The notes under the pieces were generated by a model. That model had not been told where the DNA came from. It worked only from the letters and a program-made list of their open reading frames with translations, and ran no database searches. The translations under genes were made by a program, and so were the position numbers. From an uncultured Erythrobacter sp. (GTDB lineage Bacteria; Pseudomonadota; Alphaproteobacteria; Sphingomonadales; Sphingomonadaceae), in NCBI GenBank assembly GCA_947488755.1, contig CANLAD010000001.1, forward strand, positions 3,109,501 through 3,173,500: 64,000 nucleotides of DNA, in the 5' to 3' direction. Positions 29,708 to 37,497 of this stretch are shown piece by piece; within the stretch, counting starts at the first letter, position 1; the number at the start of each line of letters is the position of its first letter.

Positions 29708-31225
29708 TCAGTATTCTTCGGGCTCTTCCTTGGTGGCCACGCGGAAATCCTTGCCCGCTGAACGGTTGCCACCCGCGAGCTTGAACACGACGCCGCTAAG
29801 CAAAGCGAGTGCGAGCAGGTTGGGAAGCGCCATGGCGGCGTTGGAAATGTCGCCCATACGCCACACCAGCGACAGGTCGAGCGTCGAGCCGGCATAGATC
29901 ACGACGCACCACAAGACGCGCCAGATGATGTGCAGCACCTTCTCGCCCCCGCGGGTGGAGCCGGGGATGCGATCGTACATGAAGGTAATCGCACGCTCGC
30001 CGTAATAGCTCCACGTCAGCAGGGTCGTGAACACAAACAGGATCAGCACGATACTCGCAATCAGCGTACCGATCGGCACGCCCAGCAGATCTATCGGGAA
30101 GGCCGCGGCGAAGGCACCGCTGGTCATCGCGAAGCCTTCCAGGTCAGAGTTCCAGGCGTGCTCCACCGCAGCGCCGCCACCGGTGAAATTGCCCTGCACG
30201 GTCAGGATCACCAGCGCGGTCATGGTGCAGATCACGATGGTATCGATAAACGTGCCCAGCATCGCCATCCGGCCCTGCTGCTCAGGATCGTCGGTCTGCG
30301 CGACGGCGTGCGCGATGGCCGTGGAACCCTGCCCGGCCTCGTTGGAGAAAAGCCCGCGCGCGACGCCCGCTCGCAGCGCCAGCATGATCGCAGCCCCTGC
30401 AAAGCCGCCGGTCGCCGCCTGCGGGTTGAACGCGCCTTCAAAGATCAGGCCGAAAGTTGCAGGAATGTCCTCAAGGTTCAGCATCAGCGCGATGAACGCC
30501 ATGACGATGTAGGCCAACGCCATGAATGGCACGACGCTTTCCGCGACCTTGCCGATGCTCTTGATCCCGCCGATGATGACGATGAAGACGAGGATCGCAA
30601 CGATCAGGCCGCCCAGCCATTCCTCGATGCCGAACAGTTCGTTAAGGCCATCGGCCACCGCGTTCGCCTGGATCGTGTTGCCGGTTACCATCGCGGAAAA
30701 CAGCGTGCCAAGGCAGAAGAAGATCGCCAGCCACGTCCATTTCGGGCCGAGCCCCATGACGATATAGGTCATCGGCCCGCCACGCTTGACCCCGTCGCTG
30801 GTGGTTTCGCGATAGCGAATGGCGAGCGACCCTTCGGCGAACGCCAGCGCCATGCCGAACAGGGCGGTGATCCACATCCAGAAGATTGCGCCCGGGCCGC
30901 CCAAGGCGATGGCGGTTGCAACGCCTGCTAGGTTCCCGGTGCCAACCTGGCCCGAAAGCGCGGTGGAAAGCGCGGCAAACGGAGAGATCTCGCCCGCGCC
31001 CGCGCTCTTGCGGCTGGAGAACAGGCCGACAAAGGCGCTGCCCAGCTTGCGCAATGGGTAGAACCGCAACCCGATCATGATCCACGCGCCGATGCCAAGC
31101 AGGATAATTGTCATCGGCGGGAACGGGAGGACTTCGGCCCCGTTCCAAGTCCCGACCCAGATGAAATCCGATACGTTGGTTACGCGGTCGAGCAATGTTA
31201 CCGACGCGCCGTTAGATGCGGCCAT
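29708..31225 (-). CDS. Alanine/glycine:cation symporter (AGCS) family
   Basis: 'LSGQVGTGNLAGVATAIALGGPGAIFWMWITALFGMALAFAEGSLAIRYRE', 'GLFSNEAGQGSTAIAHA'. Start MAASNG at 31225. Confidence 0.95.
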   Translation of the reverse strand: MAASNGASVTLLDRVTNVSDFIWVGTWNGAEVLPFPPMTIILLGIGAWIMIGLRFYPLRKLGSAFVGLFSSRKSAGAGEISPFAALSTALSGQVGTGNLAGVATAIALGGPGAIFWMWITALFGMALAFAEGSLAIRYRETTSDGVKRGGPMTYIVMGLGPKWTWLAIFFCLGTLFSAMVTGNTIQANAVADGLNELFGIEEWLGGLIVAILVFIVIIGGIKSIGKVAESVVPFMALAYIVMAFIALMLNLEDIPATFGLIFEGAFNPQAATGGFAGAAIMLALRAGVARGLFSNEAGQGSTAIAHAVAQTDDPEQQGRMAMLGTFIDTIVICTMTALVILTVQGNFTGGGAAVEHAWNSDLEGFAMTSGAFAAAFPIDLLGVPIGTLIASIVLILFVFTTLLTWSYYGERAITFMYDRIPGSTRGGEKVLHIIWRVLWCVVIYAGSTLDLSLVWRMGDISNAAMALPNLLALALLSGVVFKLAGGNRSAGKDFRVATKEEPEEY

Positions 31226-31549
31226 TATATGGGCTACCCCCGTGATGATCCCTCGACCAGGCTTATCGTCGTCAGCCCGGATTGAAGCGGCGCACGCTAG
31301 TGTGGGCGAAATGGAATGACCAGAGGGCGACCGCACTTTTTACAGCCCTAATCGCACGGCTTGATGCTTGCCTTTCCGGAGCGGCGGCGGTAATGCAGAG
31401 GTTATTCCGACATTGGTAGCGTTACGATGCCCCTCCGGCGATCTTGTCCCGGACGGCGAAGAACCCTACCTGAAAGCCGGATTGAACACACACTCAGCCT
31501 CGCGCATTGACCCGGTGCGCTGGCTCCGCGCGATGCGAAAGGCGCCGTC

Positions 31550-31759
31550 ATGGCCGAAAGCAAGAAGACCAAGACCTCCGTTCCCGAATTCGTGAACCAG
31601 GTCCGCACCGAAACCAGCAAGGTCGTGTGGCCCACGCGCGAAGAGACGGTGCGTACCGCGATCTTCGTGTTCATCTTCATGGTGTTGCTCGCGCTGTTCT
31701 TCTTCGGGGTGGACAGCGTGTTCAACGCTCTCGTCAACTTTCTGATTTCGCTCGCCTGA
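31550..31759 (+). CDS. secE: Preprotein translocase subunit SecE
   Basis: 'FVNQVRTETSKVVWPTREETVRTAIFVFIFMVLLALFFFGVD', immediately upstream of nusG. Confidence 0.95.
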   Translation: MAESKKTKTSVPEFVNQVRTETSKVVWPTREETVRTAIFVFIFMVLLALFFFGVDSVFNALVNFLISLA

Positions 31760-31808
31760 CGCCGCGCAGCCCGCTTTTCAAACCAATCTGCCAAGGATTT
31801 AAACGCCC

Positions 31809-32345
31809 ATGTCTCGCTGGTACATCATCCACGCCTATTCCGGTTTCGAGAACAAGGTGAAGGAAGCGATCCTGTCCGAAGCCGATCGGCTCGGCCTGTC
31901 CGAAGGCGTGGAAGAGGTCGAGGTGCCGACCGAGACGATCACCGAGATCAAGCGCGGAAAGAAGGTCCAGACCGAGCGCAAGTTCATGCCCGGCTATGTC
32001 CTGGCCAAGCTGCGGATGAACGACGATATCTATCACCTGGTCAAGAACACGCCCAAGGTGACGGGCTTCCTCGGCAACGACAACAAGCCGCAACCGATTT
32101 CCGAGAAAGAGGCTGCGCGCTATTTCGGCGGAGTCGAAGAAGCCAAGTCCGCGCCCAAGCAGCAGGTCAACGTCGATTACGAGATCGGCGATCAGGTCAA
32201 GGTACTCGACGGCCCGTTTGCAAGCTTCAACGGTGTGGTTGAAGAGCTCGATTTCGACAAGGCGAAGGTCAAGGTCAGCGTTTCGATCTTCGGTCGCGCA
32301 ACACCGGTTGAACTGGACTTCGAGCAGGTCGAACTGGTCAAGTAA
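31809..32345 (+). CDS. nusG: Transcription termination/antitermination protein NusG
   Basis: '[20 protein letters not shown]', '[31 protein letters not shown]', KOW '[22 protein letters not shown]'. Confidence 0.98.
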   Translation: MSRWYIIHAYSGFENKVKEAILSEADRLGLSEGVEEVEVPTETITEIKRGKKVQTERKFMPGYVLAKLRMNDDIYHLVKNTPKVTGFLGNDNKPQPISEKEAARYFGGVEEAKSAPKQQVNVDYEIGDQVKVLDGPFASFNGVVEELDFDKAKVKVSVSIFGRATPVELDFEQVELVK

Positions 32346-32353
32346 GGGCTGGT

Positions 32354-32959
32354 TCAGGCCGCCTTGCGGACCGAACGTTTCGCTGCCCGCCCTCGGGCAT
32401 TCCTCACCAGGCGATAGTCGCGGTAGTCTTCCGCGCCGTCTACCGCATCGCAGCGATAGTCGGCCCGCAGCAGGGCGCTGAACAACCGCTCGAACACAGC
32501 CGCATACCAGACGAACAACGTCTGCGGCGTGCGCGCACCGCCTTCACGATGGATGGAAAAGCTTCGGGAACCACGCGACGCAAACCGCCCCGCGCCTGCG
32601 AAGGTCCAGGCATGGCGACGGATCGCGTGCATCAGCAGCGGTCCCGCGATCGTGGGCGGCAGGATGCGCAGCAGCGTGCGCGCAGGCGCCGGAATGCGAT
32701 GAGCGATGATGTAATCGGCAGTGCCCTGGCCGGCTTCGATCGCGATCCTTTCGGCGAGATGCGGAGCTTTCGCGGCGATCGCCCCGTGCAGGCGCAACAC
32801 TTCGCCTTCCGCGATCATCGTCTCACCGCTCGGTAAGCGCTCCAGCCCTGCATAGGACAGGATCGCGCTCATCTCGCCCACGCCAAGCCGACGCTCCCCG
32901 GCCCACGCAAGTTGCAGCACCGCATTCGGACCGATCAGCGCAGGCGCATCAATCGACAT
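32354..32959 (-). CDS. bchJ: BchJ-like 4VR (V4R) domain protein
   Basis: '[18 protein letters not shown]' and '[57 protein letters not shown]'; start overlaps the bchE stop by 11 nt. Confidence 0.85.
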   Translation of the reverse strand: MSIDAPALIGPNAVLQLAWAGERRLGVGEMSAILSYAGLERLPSGETMIAEGEVLRLHGAIAAKAPHLAERIAIEAGQGTADYIIAHRIPAPARTLLRILPPTIAGPLLMHAIRRHAWTFAGAGRFASRGSRSFSIHREGGARTPQTLFVWYAAVFERLFSALLRADYRCDAVDGAEDYRDYRLVRNARGRAAKRSVRKAA

Positions 32960-34574
32960 CGATGCGGTCTCTCTTCCTCTCCTGCGCGCGCTCCTGGCCT
33001 CTTTCTTTCATCTGAGCGCGCACCGCTTCACGCCTTTCCTTCGCCTGCGCCGCGCGGTCGGCTGCGGTCTGCCAGTCGGTCGCCGCCTCATGCGCCGCCG
33101 CGCGGCTCTCGTCGAACTGGAAATCGACCTTTTTCTGGGTCTGCGGCCCCCAATAGCCCGCTTTACCCAGATCGTAGAAGGTACGCTTGAACCCCGCGCG
33201 CAGGAACGCGTAGAGGCATCCGAGCAGGTATCGCCGACGAAACCCCGTGCCTCGCCACGGGTAATGGAACAGCGCTTTTTGCATGTAGAACCGGCGGTAA
33301 TTCTTCATCACGCCATTGAGCAGCTCTCCGCGCTCCATTGCCGCCGGTTTCATGATCGGGGTGACGAAATTGTATTTGCTGAAATCGTGGATCTCGACTT
33401 GGTCCTTGATCTCCTCGAACAGCGGGGTGAACGGCCAGGGCGTATACATCGCCCAGTTGGCGAGGTCCGGCTGCCAGTCCCACGCCATCTTGTAGGTCTC
33501 TTCCAGCGTTTCCTCGGTTTCGTTATCGAGTCCGACGATGAACTGCGCTTCCACGAAGATGTCCGCCTCGCGCAACAGGCGGATCGCCTCCTTGTTCTCC
33601 TCGACCTTGGTTTCCTTGTTGAACCGGTCGAGCTTCATCTGCGCTGCCGCTTCGGTACCAAGGCTTACATGGACCAGTCCTGCGCGCCGGTAGAAGGATA
33701 GCAATTCCTTGTCGCGGTAGATATCGGTGACGCGGGTGTTGATCCCCCACTTTATCTTGTCGGGAAGGCCGCGATCGATCAGTTCCTGGCAGAACTCGAT
33801 GAATTTCTTGCGGTTGATGGTCGGTTCCTCATCCGCAAGGATGAAGAAGCCGACGCCGTGATTCACGTGCAGATCCTCGATCTCGTCGACCACATCCTTG
33901 GGGTCGCGAATGCGATAATCGCGCCAGAACTTCCATTGCGAACAGAATGAGCAGGTGAACGGGCACCCGCGCGCCAGATTGGGGATCGCGACACGAGTGT
34001 TCAGCGGCAGATAGGTGTAGAGTTTCCAGTCCAGCACGCCCCAGTCGGGTGTGAGCGTGGACATATCCTTGACCGTGTCGGCGGCGGGCGTCGCAATGAT
34101 CTTGTCGCCATCGCGAAAGGCCAATCCCTTGATTGAAGCGCGATCCGCCTCGTAGCTCCCCTGCGCGATGGCGCCGAACAGCTCGACCGCGATCTCCTCG
34201 CCTTCGCCCCGGACGATGACATCGATATGCGGCGCTTCGCTCAGCACCTGCTTGTACATGAAGGTTGCATGGACACCGCCCAGCACCCGTACCGCGGCCG
34301 GCACATGGAGCGCCGCGATCTCCAGCACGCGTTCGGCGGCGTAGATAGACGGAGTGATCGCGGTGGTGCCGACCACATCCGGCTGCAATGCAAGCATCCG
34401 GTCGCGCAATTCCTCATCCGACAAGCCTTCGGTCATTGCGTCGATGAAGTGAATGTCGCCGTATCCGGCACGCTTGAGTGGCCCGGTCAGGTAAGCGACC
34501 CAGGCAGGCGGCCATGTTCCGGCGATTTCGGCCCCGCCGGAGCGGTAATTGGGGTGAACGAACAGAATACGCAT
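32949..34574 (-). CDS. bchE: BchE-like anaerobic Mg-protoporphyrin IX monomethyl ester oxidative cyclase (B12-binding radical SAM)
   Basis: N-terminus '[49 protein letters not shown]' is strongly BchE-like; radical-SAM '[22 protein letters not shown]'; '[37 protein letters not shown]'. Start at 34574 preceded by a GGAGAGAGG-type SD. Confidence 0.92.
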   Translation of the reverse strand: MRILFVHPNYRSGGAEIAGTWPPAWVAYLTGPLKRAGYGDIHFIDAMTEGLSDEELRDRMLALQPDVVGTTAITPSIYAAERVLEIAALHVPAAVRVLGGVHATFMYKQVLSEAPHIDVIVRGEGEEIAVELFGAIAQGSYEADRASIKGLAFRDGDKIIATPAADTVKDMSTLTPDWGVLDWKLYTYLPLNTRVAIPNLARGCPFTCSFCSQWKFWRDYRIRDPKDVVDEIEDLHVNHGVGFFILADEEPTINRKKFIEFCQELIDRGLPDKIKWGINTRVTDIYRDKELLSFYRRAGLVHVSLGTEAAAQMKLDRFNKETKVEENKEAIRLLREADIFVEAQFIVGLDNETEETLEETYKMAWDWQPDLANWAMYTPWPFTPLFEEIKDQVEIHDFSKYNFVTPIMKPAAMERGELLNGVMKNYRRFYMQKALFHYPWRGTGFRRRYLLGCLYAFLRAGFKRTFYDLGKAGYWGPQTQKKVDFQFDESRAAAHEAATDWQTAADRAAQAKERREAVRAQMKERGQERAQERKRDRIDVD

Positions 34575-34650
34575 CGACCGTGCCTCTCTCCATGGATGCG
34601 ACTGGCATCCTTTGTGAGCGGGTTGTGCAGGAGAAGAGGGGCGCTGTGCA

Positions 34651-34664
34651 TTGATCGAGGTCAA
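34651..34664 (-). promoter_or_regulatory. FNR/FnrL-type binding site upstream of bchE
   Basis: Plus strand TTGATCGAGGTCAA; minus strand TTGACCTCGATCAA, 9 of 10 defined positions of TTGAT-N4-ATCAA. Centre about 83 nt upstream of the bchE start codon. Confidence 0.6.
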
Positions 34665-34780
34665 TCTCGCCAACCGGCACTACGCGGGTGCGGCACGGTA
34701 ACCCGTTTTTACAGCACGTAAGCCTGCGAAGGCCGGAGACGTCGTGTTCGCTCAAGAAAACGAAATTGGAACGGAAATCG

Positions 34781-35461
34781 TCAACTCCGTCTTTTCTTCC
34801 GCGGTCGCTTGGTCGGAGGTTTCGTCGGGGCATCCTTCAGCTTCGCAAGTTCCGCATCGATTGCGCTTTCGCGCCGCAGCTCTTCGACTTCGTTTTCGAG
34901 GTGCGTGTCCGCGCAGGCGCGTTCGTTATCTTCGGCGGTGAATTCGGCCCGCTTCGCCATCGCTGAAATCCGGTCCAGATGCCGATCGATCCTGCTTGAT
35001 TTATCCTCGCTCTGACGGCGGGGCGCCTGTTCCGCATTCGCACTGGCTTTTGCCTGTTGGCGCGTTTCTTCGCGCTTGGTCTCCAGCTGATCGATCGCAG
35101 CGTCGATTTCGGCCATTTCGGCCTCCGCTGCCGCGATGTCGTTCTCGGTTTCGACGATCGTCTCGCGGCAGTTTTCACGGGCAAGAAGCGATTGCCGCGC
35201 AAGGTCTTCGCGATCGTGATCCATGGCGAGCCTGGCTTTATCGCCCCAATCGGCCTCGCTCTTCCGATCCTTGGTCAGGGACGCCTCAAGCCGCTTCTTG
35301 CGCGACGACGCTTTGCTCCGCTCACCTTCGAGCGCAATAATCGCTTCTTCGATTTCGCGCTGGAGCCGGACGAGCATCTTGTGCGGGTCGGACGCGGTTT
35401 CGACCGCACTCGTGACATTACTCGCAATGAGTTCTCTGATTTGAATGGCAACCCGCAACAT
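34781..35461 (-). CDS. PspA/IM30-family-like coiled-coil protein
   Basis: 'MLRVAIQIRELIASNVTSAVETASDPHKMLVRLQREIEEAIIALE' matches the PspA N-terminal pattern; long coiled coil; basic C-terminal tail. Confidence 0.7.
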   Translation of the reverse strand: MLRVAIQIRELIASNVTSAVETASDPHKMLVRLQREIEEAIIALEGERSKASSRKKRLEASLTKDRKSEADWGDKARLAMDHDREDLARQSLLARENCRETIVETENDIAAAEAEMAEIDAAIDQLETKREETRQQAKASANAEQAPRRQSEDKSSRIDRHLDRISAMAKRAEFTAEDNERACADTHLENEVEELRRESAIDAELAKLKDAPTKPPTKRPRKKRRS

Positions 35462-35979
35462 ACGCCCCCTCCGATGATCCAATCCGTCACGGAGCGCTAT
35501 TTCCCAAACATTGTCATGGTGTTAATGGGAGTCCGACGCGATCGCTGCGAAGCTCAGTGATTTTTACCAGATGGTCGGCAATCATCAGCCGGACTGATTT
35601 CCTACTTGCCTGTCGCGCTTTAAGCCCGGGCGCATGATCGCTGCTTTTCCGATAATCCTTCCGCGTTCGCTGTGCGGGCGGCAGTTCCCCCTTAAAACGC
35701 TAAGGTCACACCCGCGAACACTCAGAACGCTGATTTCTCTTTTTCAATCAGAGACTAGAGTAACGTCGAGAGTTTCGCAAAAGGTGGGGTTGAGTGTATC
35801 ATAACGGGTGCAGAGGGTGGTCTGAGCACTTGCAAAGCGCGGCCAATTCGCTAACTGCCCTCGCTCTCGTCACATCGACGCGGAAACCCGTGCGGGAGCT
35901 TCGGATCAGGTCCGGGGCGCTTGACCGCTTAACATGACCCTGGACGTGATCCGGGGAACAGTGCGAAAGGAGGCCATTC

Positions 35980-36411
35980 GTGGCCAAGAAGATCGAAGGC
36001 TATATCAAGCTGCAGGTGCCCGCTGGCACCGCAAATCCCTCACCCCCGATCGGCCCGGCGCTGGGTCAGCGCGGCGTCAACATCATGGAATTTTGCAAGG
36101 CGTTCAACGCCGCGACGCAGGATCTTGAAAAGAGCGCGCCGATCCCGACCACGATCACGGTTTATGCCGACCGCTCGTTCACCTTCACGACCAAGACTCC
36201 GCCCGCATCCTATTACCTCAAAAAGGCTGCTAAGCTGAAGAAGGGTTCAGGCGAGCCGAACAAGAACAAGGTCGGCAAGATCACCCACAGCCAGTTGAAG
36301 GAAATCGCGGAGGCCAAGATGGCCGATCTCAACGCGAACGATATCGACCAGGCAATCAAGATCATCGAAGGCTCCGCGCATTCGATGGGCCTCGAAGTGG
36401 TGGAGGGCTGA
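35980..36411 (+). CDS. rplK: 50S ribosomal protein L11
   Basis: '[40 protein letters not shown]'. Confidence 0.99.
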   Translation: MAKKIEGYIKLQVPAGTANPSPPIGPALGQRGVNIMEFCKAFNAATQDLEKSAPIPTTITVYADRSFTFTTKTPPASYYLKKAAKLKKGSGEPNKNKVGKITHSQLKEIAEAKMADLNANDIDQAIKIIEGSAHSMGLEVVEG

Positions 36412-36415
36412 ACCA

Positions 36416-37108
36416 ATGGCAAAGCTGACCAAGAAGCAGAAGAAGACCGCCGAGCTCGATCCTGAAAAGATTTATAGCGTCGATGAAGCGATTGCCACGC
36501 TGCGCGAGCACAAGGCGAAGTTCGACGAGACCGTCGAGGTCGCGATGAACCTCGGCGTCGATCCGCGCCATGCCGACCAGATGGTGCGCGGCATGGTCTC
36601 GCTGCCGTCGGGCACGGGCAAGGATGTGAAGGTTGCCGTGTTCGCGCGCGGCGACAATGCCGAGAAGGCTGAGGCCGCCGGAGCCGACAAGGTCGGCGCG
36701 GAAGATCTCATGGAAGAGATGCAGAACGGCGATCTCGACTATGACCGCGTGATCGCGACGCCTGATATGATGGGCGTGGTGGGTCGGCTGGGCAAGCTGC
36801 TCGGTCCCAAGGGCCTGATGCCCAACCCGAAGCTGGGTACCGTCACGCCGAACGTCGAACAGGCCGTTAAAGACGCCAAGGGCGGCCAGGTCGAATTCCG
36901 CGTCGAGAAGATGGGCATCATTCACTCGGGTATCGGCAAGATGTCGTTCTCGGATGACGACCTGAAGGCGAACTTCAAGGCGATGACCGACGCGATCGTC
37001 AAGGCAAAGCCGTCGGGCGCCAAGGGCAAGTACGTGAAGAAGGTCTCGCTGACCTCGACCATGGGTCCGGGCCTGAAGATCGACACCGCCGATATCGAAG
37101 GCGCGTAG
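36416..37108 (+). CDS. rplA: 50S ribosomal protein L1
   Basis: '[40 protein letters not shown]', '[23 protein letters not shown]'. Confidence 0.99.
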   Translation: MAKLTKKQKKTAELDPEKIYSVDEAIATLREHKAKFDETVEVAMNLGVDPRHADQMVRGMVSLPSGTGKDVKVAVFARGDNAEKAEAAGADKVGAEDLMEEMQNGDLDYDRVIATPDMMGVVGRLGKLLGPKGLMPNPKLGTVTPNVEQAVKDAKGGQVEFRVEKMGIIHSGIGKMSFSDDDLKANFKAMTDAIVKAKPSGAKGKYVKKVSLTSTMGPGLKIDTADIEGA

Positions 37109-37143
37109 TAACGAACTCCGTTTCCTACTGGGAATCAACATGG

Positions 37144-37179
37144 CAAGGGGCCGGAAGCAGCGCTGCTTCCGGCCCCTTG
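37144..37179. terminator. 36-bp perfect palindrome after rplA, probable hairpin terminator or processing structure
   Basis: CAAGGGGCCGGAAGCAG CG CTGCTTCCGGCCCCTTG, fully self-complementary; no strong T-run follows. Confidence 0.55.
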
Positions 37180-37252
37180 CTGCGTCTGGCAATGGAGCAA
37201 TTTGGAAAGAACCCGCGTGCTAGGCGTTGAGATGGCAAAGGAGCTTTTTTGA

Positions 37253-37474
37253 ATGACTACCAAGACCATCCTCTTCTTCATCGGCATCGCGGTCCTTATC
37301 GGATCGCTGTTCGTCGATACGCGACTGACGCCGATTATCGGCGCAGTGCTATTGTTGGGAGCGATAGTGTATGGCTGGGCAGCAAATCGCTCGGCGAGCG
37401 ATGCGAATCTGCGCAAGGCCGAACGTGCGACCCGTCGCCAGCGCGACAAGCATTATCACGATCAGGCGTCCTGA
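37253..37474 (+). CDS. Small two-TM membrane protein, hypothetical
   Basis: SD-like 'aaaggagc' upstream; 'TILFFIGIAVLIGSLFVDTRLTPIIGAVLLLGAIVYGWAANR' with basic C-terminal tail. Confidence 0.6.
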   Translation: MTTKTILFFIGIAVLIGSLFVDTRLTPIIGAVLLLGAIVYGWAANRSASDANLRKAERATRRQRDKHYHDQAS

Positions 37475-37497
37475 TCGCCGTCAATTGTCCCGCTCAT

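Noticed and set aside
35483-35979. Possible structured leader or small gene upstream of rplK
   Set aside because: About 500 bp non-coding; an L1 autoregulatory site is plausible from other bacteria but I could not identify a specific structure. The 35799-35987 ORF has no support.
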